From Petrosia ficiformis (taxonomy: Eukaryota; Porifera; Demospongiae; Haplosclerida; Petrosiidae), in the NCBI GenBank assembly GCA_947044365.1, contig OX345637.1, forward strand, positions 6,597,201-6,661,200: a DNA stretch of 64,000 nt, read 5' to 3'. Of this stretch, positions 49,519 through 60,135 are shown piece by piece. Within the stretch, counting starts at the first letter, position 1; each line of letters begins with the position of its first letter. The notes below the pieces were generated by a model that was given only the letters and a program-made list of their open reading frames with translations, did not search any database and was not told the DNA's origin. The position numbers and the translations under genes are program-made.

Positions 49519-52500
49519 TAACGATAAATGGATATTTGTCTGAATGATCATGTCAGCAACGCTGTACATATATGGAAGATACTCAGAAATTGTAGTCATG
49601 ATAGTATTCACTGTCATTGAAGTATCTATTAGATATTGTGATAGTTAAATATTTCACTATCGCACTGCTCTACCTACTACCCATAAGATTGGGGTTATAA
49701 CTCGTAGAGTTGAGGAGTAGAATACGTAAAGAAAAAAGACTAGTATGTGTGGTGGGTGTGGCTATGTTTATAGACACAAAATTTAATTATTAAGAAGGTA
49801 GTTCATATTTTCTCCATGTATGTTCTATATAAGTGGCAAAAGAATAGTTTATTTTATTGCATTCTTCATGTACCTGTAGTCCTGTCATACATATACAGTT
49901 TTCATATGCATAATATATACATGTACATGTATACATGTAATTATAATGTACTTGTATTCTTCTATAGATTTGAACAGGAGGTTTTAGGTGTGGCTACATC
50001 TGCTCCTCGTCCACCTCCCAAGTTTACTGTCAATCCAACACCTTTGATTACAAAACCAATTTACAATTCTCAACCATGTTAGTTGTGTGTATGTGTATTG
50101 TTGTGACTCTACTTCAGTTTCAACAAAATACAAACCGTACATGAGCTGTACAGAGTGTTGTGGGTTCGAATCCCACCTGAGGCAACTTTCATTTTCATTT
50201 TTCCATTGCCTCAGGTGTCTTTCTTTTTTTCTTTCTCTTTCTTTCCATCTCAAGTGTCATCATGTACATGGTATAGATTAGATGCTAGACGCACAGTATA
50301 AAATAGCAGTTTCATATTGAGTAGCTGATGTGTCCAGTTTTAGACTTTTGGTTGGACATTCTCGATTTGCCTGCTCAATAGAATTACCTCCTTATGCAAA
50401 TTGGATACAGTATAATTATAATAAGGAAGAAAGAGGTCACTTCTTCATCAACACTACAAGTTTAACGAGCATTTATAACATGAAATTTTGAATAACAATT
50501 TATTCGAAAAGTTTTTTGTGTGGAACATGTAGGGATGTCAAAACAAAAAGTATGGGAACACGGTTAGGATGTACTAGCACAGGAGGTTAATAATGTAGGA
50601 CCCAAAATATTCGGGTTTTGACATCCCTATATGTACATGTACATCTTATAGAAAATGTGTTTTTTTTTGTAATTATATAAGTTTATGTATTATTTTACTT
50701 ATATAAATTACATACATACATACATGTATATATATACATGTATATATTATTGTAGCATCAATGGGAATCCAACCTCCACCACCAGTTACAATCCCTCCAT
50801 TAATTCCAAGTGAAACAATTTCCACAACTTCATCTAGCAAGATCTACACTGACTCAACCATGAAAAGCGCTGTTGAAAGAGCAGGTATTTTACATGTACA
50901 GTACATGTCATTACTGATCACCTGTACTCACTACCAGACCTGCTAAAGTCTAGTATTTTTTAGGCAAAGTTTAGTACACCATATTGTTATATTATACAGT
51001 GTACATGTACATGTAACAGGATGGACAGATTCCTGTACTGATCTGTATACACGTACATGTATCTTGAGCACACTGTGCTCGTTAAGTAACCAAGCCACTG
51101 TTTTCTTAAGTTACATGCATGTGTGTGTGTGTGTGTTGCACACTAGTCACAGTCAGATTATATACATGTATTGTGTAGATGCTTCCATAATCCTGCAGGT
51201 GCACCAAAGAGTAACTTGAGATCTTTTTGGAGGGATATTGCATGTGTTTTTTGTAATACCACCTGTCTGGAATAATTAATAATGACATCATTTTCTCCAC
51301 TTGTAATTGTTTCCTCATTATAATGTATTTACATGTACATGTATATTGCTATAAAACTAGTGTTGTTTTAGTTTGACAAAATGAGTACTTTTAGTTGTAG
51401 TTATAGTACGCCTAGTTTTTCAAACTTTTAGTTTAGTTGTAGTTTAATTAACTAAAGTAATATTGGGCTTACTAAAAGCGTTTTAGTTTTAGTTAACAAA
51501 CTAAAAATACCCATCATTGACCAGTTTTCATTTTAGTTAGTTATAGTTATTACAGTAGACTTGTAATTCAGTTATAGTTATATTTAACTAAAAGTCACAA
51601 CGCCTTACTAAAAGAGGTTAGTTATAGTTATAGTTAACTAAAACAACACTATATAAAACTAAAACCCCTTTTAGTAAGGCATTGTGACTTTTAGTTAACT
51701 AAATTACAGTATAACTAAATTACAAGTCTACTATAATTAACAAAAATGAAAAATGGGCACTTTTAGTTAGTTAAATACCATTTTAGTAAGCATAATATTA
51801 TTTAGTTAATTAACTATAGCCATAACTAAATCAAGAAACTAGTCATACTATATGCATACCTGTAACTAAAAGTGGTCATTAATTATTGTCCTACGAAAAC
51901 ACAACTAATTTATATATTAATAATGTACTCATACAGCTGAAGCTGTAGCCATACACACTGGCTTAAAGAATAATCGTCTTCGTAAGAGGACTAAGGATGT
52001 AAAGAAATTAAGATGTGGTGGAGGACAGGTTTGGGAAGATCCTACATTAGAAGAATGGGATACGAGTAAGTGTGGAACATACAAATATGTGACCATGGAT
52101 GCGAAAATCAGTCATTTGTAAAATAAGAATTTTGCTCTTCTTGTCTACGAGATTATATTGGCCAACTGTGCAAAATCACTGAATAATGAGTGTTTGAAAA
52201 TAAGTGTTTGACAAAATTCTTATTTTACAAATGACTGATTTCGCATCCATGGTCACATATAGTATATGTACATATGCATGTACATGTAAGTGTGTGCAAC
52301 ATTCAGAACAAGATCCCTTTGTGGTAGCTATAAATCATTGCTGACAGTACTACTCTCTCTACCTTTCTGTGTACTCTGAATACTGGGACCTTAAGAAGGG
52401 TAACTCCAGTTTAATATGTTTGACGAAACTGAAGTACTTCTTCAAAGTAAATGTACTAACCTAAATCATCGCTGAAACCAGGAGCACATGATGGAAAAAA

Positions 52501-52778
52501 GTAAGAGAGAAGGAGCGTGAAACTCCCACGTGTTGAATGCCGTTAAAAAGATATTTCTGTTGCATTCCCACGCTAGCAGATATACTATTTTTAGACACCA
52601 CGTGAAACTGTTCATGGCGTTGATAAAGAAGACCAAAGGAGTGTTTATACCGCCTGTTGTTACTCCGAGAAGATCTCCTAGACTAGCTGCTTGAAACCTT
52701 TTAGAACAAGAGACGACTAAACAAGTTAAACCAGTGAGAGAAACGCTTTAAAAATTCACGTGCTCCCCTATTGGAGAA

Positions 52779-52831
<53 letters not shown>

Positions 52832-55800
52832 TATACATACACATATACATACATATATATATGCATAAACAAAAATACATTGTAATATAACAATAAAGAG
52901 AAATGAAATAAAAACAATGAAATAAATTTAAACAAAGCAATGCTGCATGGACAAGAACACAACATACATAATACATGTACAGACATTTGTACATTAATAT
53001 TACAAAAACAAATAATACCTGACAAATATTACAGTATCTGTTTAAGTTTACTTTTAAAGCTATGATACGAGCCACTTTGCACTACATGTAAAGGGAGTGC
53101 ATTCCATAGGAATGGCGCATTAACAAAAAAGGAATATCGATAAACATTAACTCGTGACTGTAGCAGGTTTATACAATACCTATGGGATCTAGTAATAGAA
53201 GTATTAAAGGAATAATAGTCCTCAAATACCAAACAATCCAGATGATTAACCATCTTGTATAACTGACAGCAAATCAGCAGATTTCTTCTTTGCCTAAGGG
53301 TTTGCCATCCCAGCTCAAGACAGCAATCATCGTATGAATGAGACCATTGAAAACTATCTTTGTCCCACTTTGCACATATCCATCGAGCTGCTCTCTTCTG
53401 AGCCTTTTCAATCGAGTCACATGAAACGTTGTCATAAGGGCTCCATACTGGAACACTATTCTCCAGTTGTGGTCGAACCAGAGCAACATATGCCCTTGAC
53501 TTTGCTTGTTTGCTACATCCACTCATATTTCGTCTCAGCAAATTAAGCAATCTAGTTACTTTGGAAGAAACTTCCAATATGTGTTTCGACCAAGATAAAC
53601 TCTGAGTGATCTTGATTCCAAGAAATTTAAAAGTGTTAACCCACTCAAGAGAAAGGTCATTGAGTCTGTAATCAAAGGAGATAAATATCTTCTTCGTTAT
53701 CCTCATAACCTTACACTTGGACACGTTTAGTTTTAATTGCCATTGCTGAGTCCAGAGGTATAATTTTTTAAAATCATATTGGAGTAACTGTGCATCATCA
53801 TTGTGCCTTATTTCTCGGTAGAGAATGCAATCATCAGCAAATAGCTTTACAGTTGAATTAAGACTTGTTCCTATGTCATTTACGTACATACAAGGAAAAG
53901 CAAAGGTCCCAAAATGGATCCTTGAGGTACACCCAATGTTACTTGTGCCCAGTCTGAAGAGTGACCATCAACAAGCACTTTTTGTTCACAATCACTTAAA
54001 AATTCTTCGATCCAGCGAAGTAGGGTACCTCTGACCCCGATATGCTCCAATTTTAGGAGCAACCTCCTGTGTGGGACAGAATCGAAAGCTTTGCAGAAGT
54101 CTAGGAAAACTACATGAGAGCTTGCTTTACCATCAATTGACTTGACCCAATCATGAACAGTAGATAACAGCTGGGTTTGGCAGGAGTGACCCCTACGAAA
54201 ACCATGCTGAAAAGACACAAGTTTGTTATTCGTATTCCAAAATTCAGACATTGATTATGAATCAATCGCTCAAGCATTTTTACAACAATACTGGAGAGGC
54301 TTACTGGACGATAATTAGAGGGAATGGTCTTATCCCCCTTTTTAAACACGGGAGTAATGTTGGCTCTTCTCCAATCTTTTGGTAGTTCTCCAGTTTGCAT
54401 AGACATTGTAAAAAGTTTGGAAATGGGTTCCATAAGCCATGCTGCACCTTCTTTCAACAATCTACTGGGAATTTCATCTGGGCCACAAGCTTTATTGATG
54501 TCAATTTTACAGAGTTCTTCATATACGCTTTACCCGCTTATATAATTGTTTCTTTTTCCTAATTAACTTAAGTGTCTCATCTGATAACCAGTTTGTTTGC
54601 TTCCTTCTGTGTAGGACAACTTTGGGAATACATTGGTCTGCCACACTAAACAAAATATCCTTAAATTTCAAGCCTGAGTTAGGAGGACAGTAGAACACTC
54701 CAACTAAAATATTCCTTAAAGTTGTAGTTAGCTCCACCCACAGCAGCTCACAGTTGGTTTCAAGATCGTAACGACGATATGCAGGGATGCCACTTATCAA
54801 TACCAACATAACACCACCACCGTGTCTGTTTCTGTCTCGTCTGAAGATTGTGAAGGATTGATCCACTAATTCTCCATCAAGAATATTGTCATCAAGAAAG
54901 GTTTCAGTTATTGCCACTACATCCAAGTTTTCACTTAAAATCATTGCTTGTGAATCCAGACTTTTATTGACAATACTCCTTGCATTCAGAGATTTGCACT
55001 TAAGTGTATTTGGGTATCTTGGTTTAGATGAGATAGAACAGTCATTAGAAACAATAGGTATATCCAACAAGTTCTAACTGCTGTTAGTATGTGATGTGGC
55101 AGCCTGTAGACAGTTCGGTAGTTGTAGAACAGACGTGCAACACTGAGTGCAGTACCAGTCATCCTTAGAGTTAGATAGTCTGTCATATTCAGTGCTACTC
55201 ATACCAATGCAGTTGGTATGAAACCACAGAGAACATGAATCACAAAATATACCCGAATGGCAATAAGTAACAGATATGTTGCAGACACCACATGGGTAGC
55301 TCAGATTGGGACCAGGGTTGCTCTCGATGTTACCAACCAGTAGTAGGTAGCATAGAGCTAAGTGTTGGCGTGAAGACAATCGACTCAGTACACAGTTACT
55401 ATTGGAGAATAGTCCTTGAGGTGTATGTGTAGAGAGCTGACTGACAGAAGGACCAATAACTAAGTGTGAAAGATGTGAAAGTAGCACATCTGGAAAACAA
55501 TCAACACACGGAGTGAAAAAGAAGGATAGGGGTATAGATGACAGTAAACCCAAGTAGTCTGAGTCAACAGGAGAGAAAACTTTATTCTGGAGACTGAGAA
55601 AGAAGAGATAATAGAACAGACCACAGAAGAATGAACTCGACGCCATTTTAGATTATCATGTCTTTTTAACCAGAGGTGAGTCCAAAGCTTTGTTGGATGA
55701 GCTTCAATCTTTTATCAAATGTTTTGAGAAGTGTAGATTGTTAGAAGCTACTTCTATTACTGCCAAGATCGAGTTTAATGTGATAAAGACGTACCTTGTA

Positions 55801-58469
55801 ATCACTAGAAGCATCAAAAGCTGTAAACACTTTTCCAATGATTCTTTGCAGGTCAAATTGCTAGTAAGATTTTCAACATAATCCTTTCGCGATTGACTGA
55901 ATTGTAATTGAACTCCATTAAGCTGTCCATCGATTGCTTCTGTCGCTACATTGCTGTGGGAAGCTCTTTTTAGATCTTGTAGCAAGTTTCGATGTTTTAA
56001 CGACGAATCTACTTTTTGAAGCCATGCTGTATCACAAGGTGTCTAAAAATAGTATATCCGCTAGCGTGGGAATGCAACAGAAATATCTAATTAACGGCAT
56101 TCAACACATGGGAGATTCACGCTCCTTCTCTCTTACTTTTTTCATCATGCGCTCCTGCTGAAACTCATAAACTTAATTTGTTTATTTTTCCTGTTAAAGA
56201 TTCTAGCATCATTTTTATAATGTTTCTCTGCTACATGTACATACAACAGCTATTAGTATTAGTTGCAGTTTAACACTCTAGCTTAGCTGCATTCTTCCAG
56301 AATCTTCATGCTTGTCTCTGTAGTCTGTACATGTAACTTTAGTGTATGTTATTTTATGTGATACATCCAAGCCCCCATAATGACGCAACTTTCTTAACTA
56401 CCATATTATGCAACACATTCATGCACATATATGTATGTGACACGAAGATATATAAATGTAATTAAAACCCATGGAAAGCAATCATAGGGATGGCCCTACT
56501 GGCCATAAAAATTACTGGTGCTTATGAGAGCAGCAAAGCCATGAAGGAGTGTTCAACTCTTTAATTTTATTCATACAACTGAACTCTTATTTTAAGTTGT
56601 AGACAATTATAAAGTTTGGTACATGTACAATGTAACTCCGGAAGCTTTGCAGCTCCTAAAACCTGTTTGTGAACTATATTAAATCCCATGTTAGTAAATC
56701 TGCTTTCCAATGATCTACATGTACATGTGTATTCTAATCATGATAATAGCATTGGCAATATTGGCTTTAGGAGGTATTGCCCTTCCTCTTTAATCGAATT
56801 TCATTCAGATTCCAATTATAATTGATACGAACATACATGTACATGTATAATATTTTTTAAATGCTCTCTAATTGTTCAACAGATGATACTCACCATACAT
56901 GTACATGTGTACATTTAGTTGTAATATTGTTTTTAAAATCGTAGTAGCTAACAAGTATTGTGATAAGACTAATCTAACAGCGTCTCTATTTTTGTAGGTG
57001 ATTATCGTATATTTTGTGGTGATCTTGGTAATGATGTGAATGATGATACATTAGCTAAATCATTCTCTCGCTATCCATCATTTCAAAAAGCTAAAGTGAT
57101 TCGAGACAAATGGACGAAGAAAACTAAAGGATATGGCTTTGTCAGTTTTAAAGACCCACATGATTATATGCAAGCAATGAAAGAAATGAATGGTCAGTTT
57201 AAATGTACTATAATTATATTTAGGTGTTGTACATGTACACAAATGTACATGTATATATACATGTACATACATGTATAATGTACATGTACATACATGTATA
57301 ATGTACATGTACATCACAGTACATGTACTGGATTTAACATGTAGATGTAATTATTTATTTACATGTACATTGTATGTACAGATGTTTACATCTACTAGCG
57401 CTGCCATTGTTGTGGTTATATTTTGCTAAGTGCTTTCGAATTTTGGTCTGACTGGAACTTTTAGAGCAAAGCTATCTACATGTATATTAATTACTCCAAC
57501 CACATGATAAAATCAACCAATCAGATTTTAAAATTGAATTGTAGAGCAAGAATGTAGTTACATGTAGTTATATGTATTGACAAGTGCTACAGATTGTTTA
57601 CTATTCCTGTGAGAGTATTCCTTTAAATTTCACTCTTTTTTGTCATACATGTATTTATTTTTTGCTAGGACAACTGGTCCGAGCAATGCTTTGCCCAAAC
57701 AAACAGGCTACATGTAAATGGTCAGAAATTGTCTGATGTCTGACTGTAATTTCCACCTCTGATACTACACTGTAACTTCATAATATTTGCTTTAGGAGGT
57801 ACAGGTATATGTACAGTTGTATTGTCCCTCTGTTTAATAAGATTGGTCTATTATTTGATAAAAATGGTTTAATTTTTTATAAGACTCTACTGAGTAGAAA
57901 AGGTCATTAATTTCAATACCTAATATTGTGATGTAAACATTGGTACATATACATTTACTACATGTAGTACATGTACATGTACATGTACATACTTAATCTG
58001 AAACAATAATACCCAGCTCTAATATGTACATGTACATGTAGGCCTGTTCACTAGTAAAAAATTAAAGTGATAATTACTAACATCAATAACTAATACTGCG
58101 ACATATTGATACTATCAACTTATCAAATAGGCTCGTTATGAAACAGATAGTATGTGTGTATATAAGCTGTGACCCCGTATTTGTAAGCTTGTAATGAACT
58201 TCTTTGGGGAGAGGGAACAAACTGAAAGAAATTTTGATTACTTTTTTAAAGCAACGATCAAAGTACACGTACATCTTGCAACAAAAGCATGGCAAATGTT
58301 TCGCTGTTACCAGTAATATTGTAGACTATTATAATTATGTTTTGTTTCCTCAGGAAAGTATGTTGGTAGCCGACCAATCAGATTAAAAAAGAGCACTTGG
58401 AAAGATAGATCTTTTGTAGAAGTCAAGAAAAAGGCAAAAGAAAAGAAGAAACTAGGATTGAAATATTAA
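49334..58469 (+). CDS. RBM42: RBM42 orthologue, RNA-binding protein (6 exons, 237 aa)
   Basis: Exons 49334-49368, 49968-50077, 50756-50884, 51937-52065, 56998-57192 and 58354-58469 join in phase (714 nt). The N-terminus MATDRLAQEMARFEQEVLG matches the short FEQEV helix of RBM42. A Pro-rich middle (QPPPPVTIPPLIP) and a basic VWEDPTLEEWD motif follow. The single RRM has RNP2 RIFCGDLG and RNP1 KGYGFVSF, with the long family-specific match DDTLAKSFSRYPSFQKAKVI. The protein ends KKKAKEKKKLGLKY. It is about half the length of the vertebrate protein, mainly from a shorter Pro-rich middle. RBM42 is a nuclear RNA-binding protein that associates with hnRNP K and the splicing machinery. Intron 4 (4.9 kb) holds a composite transposon, and introns 2 and 3 hold a SINE and MITEs. 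Confidence 0.95.
49484..49515. repeat. (TA)n microsatellite
   Basis: Pure tatata run in RBM42 intron 1. Confidence 0.95.
50153..50252 (+). mobile_element. tRNA-Ser-like SINE, copy 3
   Basis: Starts further 3' than the other copies (agagtgttgtgggttcgaat), then cccacctgaggcaac, the T-rich loop, ttgcctcaggtgtc and a (CTTT) tail. It lies in RBM42 intron 2. Confidence 0.78.
50530..50629. mobile_element. MITE with GGGATGTCAAAAC ends
   Basis: TA-GGGATGTCAAAAC at the left and GTTTTGACATCCC-TA at the right, about 100 bp. The TA on both sides fits a Tc1/mariner-type target site. A longer relative is at 63143-63340. Confidence 0.75.
51360..51906 (-). mobile_element. TGTTGTTTTAGTT MITE, two adjacent copies (4 and 5)
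   Basis: 51360-51650 is a full copy inverted relative to copy 1. From 51654 to about 51906 a second, left-truncated copy in the opposite orientation follows immediately. It ends 31 bp before the acceptor of RBM42 exon 4. Confidence 0.8.
52085..52260. repeat. fold-back with 49- and 48-nt arms
   Basis: atatgtgaccatggatgcga ... ataagaatttt (52085-52133) is inverted at 52213-52260, loop about 79 nt. It starts 20 bp after the donor of RBM42 exon 4. Confidence 0.9.
53029..55070 (-). pseudogene. endonuclease-reverse transcriptase ORF2, broken
   Basis: The endonuclease part (about 55070-54640) keeps LNARSIV, VVAITETFLDD and FRRDRNRHGGGV, then jumps from GVFYCPPNSG to the linker before RT, so its catalytic His and second Asp region is deleted. 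RT block 1 (NITPVFKKGDK, NYRPVSL) near 54400-54280 is in one frame. The block with FLDFCKAFDSVPH and GVPQGSILGP (54251-53880) is in another. The catalytic FADD and the C-terminal part (53889-53029) are in a third. Each change is a frameshift, so no active enzyme can be made from this copy. Confidence 0.88.
55074..55646 (-). CDS. retrotransposon first ORF: 2A-like motif and PHD finger (190 aa)
   Basis: Starts MASSSFFCGLFYYLFFLSLQ, hydrophobic at the N-terminus. Residues 105-113 read GNIESNPGP, matching the 2A ribosome-skipping consensus D(V/I)ExNPGP except Asn for the leading Asp. The skip would fall between Gly112 and Pro113. Directly after comes a C4HC3 PHD-like finger (CGVC...CDSCSLWFHTNC...WYCTQC, residues 119-169). 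The stop at 55074 separates it from the endonuclease frame by only a few bases, suggesting that one continuous polyprotein was broken here. Confidence 0.8.
   Translation of the reverse strand: MASSSFFCGLFYYLFFLSLQNKVFSPVDSDYLGLLSSIPLSFFFTPCVDCFPDVLLSHLSHLVIGPSVSQLSTHTPQGLFSNSNCVLSRLSSRQHLALCYLLLVGNIESNPGPNLSYPCGVCNISVTYCHSGIFCDSCSLWFHTNCIGMSSTEYDRLSNSKDDWYCTQCCTSVLQLPNCLQAATSHTNSS
55750..56030 (-). pseudogene. unidentified frame inside the TIR element
   Basis: A minus-strand frame reads AWLQKVDSSLKHRNLLQDLK then RASHSNVATEAIDGQLNGVQ and ends at a possible donor AAG|gtacgt near 55795. It lies between the right TIR and the retrotransposon, so it could be a remnant of the TIR element's own gene or of a captured gene. 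I do not recognise the family. Confidence 0.4.
56380..56530 (-). repeat. inverted copy of the repeat at 2560-2750
   Basis: aactttcttaactaccatat and ggaaagcaatcatagggatg are the reverse complements of motifs in the 2560 copy. RBM42 intron 4, right of the TIR element. Confidence 0.5.
57400..57560. repeat. dispersed repeat, inverted relative to 17935-18035
   Basis: ttaattactccaaccacatg followed by ataaaatcaaccaatcagat matches 17935-18035 in reverse complement. RBM42 intron 5 otherwise shows TACATG runs and no exon. Confidence 0.6.
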
Positions 58470-58661
58470 AAGTTGTATATTACACTGCAGATACATGTTT
58501 GTGATTATTAATTACTCAGACAGCGTATATACGGTATGGGCGTGTTGACGTACGTATATCGCGTGTATCTCGTGACCTTTCTAGTGGTTTCTAACTGAGG
58601 GCTGAAACTCTTTCCTGTCTCTGTCATTTCACATCATCTTTGTTTCTTCTGCCCATAAATC
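58470..58661 (+). promoter_or_regulatory. compact promoter of the ADP/ATP carrier
   Basis: Only 192 bp separate the RBM42 stop from the carrier ATG. The spacer has a CpG-containing tacgtatatcgcgtgtatct stretch and a pyrimidine-rich leader (ctctttcctgtctctgtc) like 5' terminal oligopyrimidine leaders of housekeeping genes. The RBM42 3' end must overlap or abut this promoter. Confidence 0.45.
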
Positions 58662-59570
58662 ATGTCTAGTAAAAAGTTAGGATTCGCTGAGAACTTCGCC
58701 CTTAGTGGTGCTGCTGCCGTCATTTCCAAGACTGCTGCTGCTCCCATTGAGCGTGTGAAACTTCTTGTTCAGAACCAAGAGGAGATGTTGAAGAGTGGAC
58801 GTCTCAGTGAGCCATACAAGGGTGTTATTGATTGCACCGTTCGTGTTTTTCGTACGGAAGGCATCTTGCCCTTTTGGAGGGGTAACCTGGCCAACTGTAT
58901 CCGTTACTTTCCCACACAAGCTTTGAACTTTGCATTCAAAGATAAAATCAAGGCAGCATTCAACTTCCAGAAAACCGACAGTTATAGTGTCAAATTCTCA
59001 AAAAATATTATGTCTGGTGGAGCAGCTGGTGCGTTGTCATTATGTTTTGTCTACTCTCTCGACTATGCCCGAACACGTCTTGCTAATGATACCAAAGCTT
59101 CTGGCAAAGGTGGTGCCCCAAGACAATTTAATGGTCTTGTTGATGTGTATCGAAAGACCCTGAAAACGGATGGGTTTGTTGGTCTTTACAGAGGTTTTGT
59201 AATATCATGTATTGGTATAATTGTGTATCGTGGTTGCTACTTTGGTTTCTATGATAGTCTTAAGCCTATTGTTCTTGGTGAAGATGCAGGTGTGATATTA
59301 TCATTCCTTCTTGGCTATGCTGTAACAATTAGTGCTGGCCTTGTGTCTTATCCCATTGATACTGTCCGACGACGAATGATGATGACTTCAGGAGAAGCAG
59401 TAAAGTACAAAGGATCGTTTGATTGTGCTGTTCAAATCCTACGAAAAGAAGGAGCAATGTCATTCATGAAAGGAGCTGGTGCAAATATCCTTCGTGGTGT
59501 AGCCGGTGCTGGTGTACTTGCCGGTTTTGACAAGTTCAAAGAAATCTACATCGCCTTCCGTTTCAAATGA
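58662..59570 (+). CDS. AAC: mitochondrial ADP/ATP carrier (302 aa, intronless)
   Basis: Three mitochondrial-carrier repeats are visible, each with a Px[D/E]xx[K/R]-type motif: PIERVK (about 28), SLDYAR (Pro replaced by Ser, about 131) and PIDTVR (about 228). The AAC-specific RRRMMM signature follows the third. Length is normal. It exchanges cytosolic ADP for matrix ATP across the inner mitochondrial membrane. The Ser in repeat 2 and the [20 protein letters not shown] and [11 protein letters not shown] stretches resemble fungal or protist AACs more than vertebrate ANT1-3, which read PLDFAR. No intron in 909 nt, while neighbouring genes are split into many small exons. The start is set by the first ATG, giving a conserved N-terminal length. 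Confidence 0.97.
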   Translation: MSSKKLGFAENFALSGAAAVISKTAAAPIERVKLLVQNQEEMLKSGRLSEPYKGVIDCTVRVFRTEGILPFWRGNLANCIRYFPTQALNFAFKDKIKAAFNFQKTDSYSVKFSKNIMSGGAAGALSLCFVYSLDYARTRLANDTKASGKGGAPRQFNGLVDVYRKTLKTDGFVGLYRGFVISCIGIIVYRGCYFGFYDSLKPIVLGEDAGVILSFLLGYAVTISAGLVSYPIDTVRRRMMMTSGEAVKYKGSFDCAVQILRKEGAMSFMKGAGANILRGVAGAGVLAGFDKFKEIYIAFRFK

Positions 59571-59807
59571 ACAGAATTACGTTAGTTGTATTGAGTAGTT
59601 TTATAGTATGCCTCTGTTATGCATGCTTGTATGAGATATTACTAGTTTAAGTAGATTTAATTATTCTCTTCAATCTGTAAATTCTGTACATTGTACTTGA
59701 AATTTGACAATTACAAAAAAAGAGTATTTATTTATTACTGGCCAAAATGAAGAATAATTTTTAAAGCCATCTGAGAGGTGGGCAGTGTTATCCCTCCCAA
59801 CAGACAC

Positions 59808-60135
59808 TACACAGTTCTCTTTGGGCCAGTTGCACAGATTATATTTTCACTAACAGCATTATTATATAAACTCTGCTCAACATAGGTGTAGGAATAGGGG
59901 GGGGGGGCCAGGGGGCCATGGCCCCCCAACCAAAATGCAATGGAATATTTTATTTCAATGCACTTAGTGCAGAAAAACAGTTTAATTATTATGACAATTA
60001 ACTTGTTTACCAATATGCAAGTCTCAGTGGGTTGGCCCCCCCAATATGAAATTTATTCCTACACCTATGCTCAAGATGTATTGCACACACTAACAATTGT
60101 TGAGCCATTTTGGCGCATACTTCAAAAAAAAAACT
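59808..60135 (+). mobile_element. CAGTG-family repeat carrying a nested element
   Basis: Left part ctctttgggccagttgcaca to ctaacagcatt, right part gcacacactaacaattgttg and agccattttggcgcatactt. Continuous in the copy at 28708-28912, here opened by the insert at 59883-60067. Confidence 0.7.
59883..60067. mobile_element. 185-bp MITE with TAGGTGTAGGAAT ends
   Basis: TAGGTGTAGGAAT at the left and ATTCCTACACCTA at the right are exact inverted repeats. The subterminal ggggggccagggggccatgg and gttggcccccccaat are G/C-run rich. Flanks TGCTCAACA (59874-59882) and TGCTCAAGA (60068-60076) are a target duplication of up to 9 bp with one mismatch. The empty site gctcaagatg is present at 28708-28912. Confidence 0.85.

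Larger units (their letters stand above)
52776..55660 (-). mobile_element. non-LTR retrotransposon, CR1/L2-like, defective
   Basis: Read on the minus strand: ORF with 2A-like motif and PHD finger, AP-type endonuclease, reverse transcriptase, conserved C-terminal region, 3' untranslated part and a terminal (TA)n run at 52780-52830. The endonuclease lacks its C-terminal half. RT is broken by at least two frameshifts. The domain order PHD-EEP-RT is typical of CR1/L2 group elements in invertebrates. 5' border uncertain. Confidence 0.88.
52479..56157. mobile_element. 3.68-kb TIR element with nested retrotransposon
   Basis: Terminal inverted repeats of about 120 bp (52479-52599 and 56038-56157) start CAGGAGC and include aagtaagagagaaggagcgt and ttctgttgcattcccacgct. 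The exact 7-bp CTGAAAC flanks both ends (52472-52478 and 56158-56164). Between the TIRs lie a short minus-strand frame of unknown identity (about 56030-55750) and a non-LTR retrotransposon. Superfamily not determined: a 7-bp duplication with long TIRs could fit P-like, Dada-like or hAT-like elements. It lies wholly in RBM42 intron 4. Confidence 0.85.

Noticed and set aside
53880..55070. Retrotransposon ORFs as functional enzyme genes
   Set aside because: The endonuclease has lost its C-terminal half and RT is spread over three frames, so the copy is a pseudogene.
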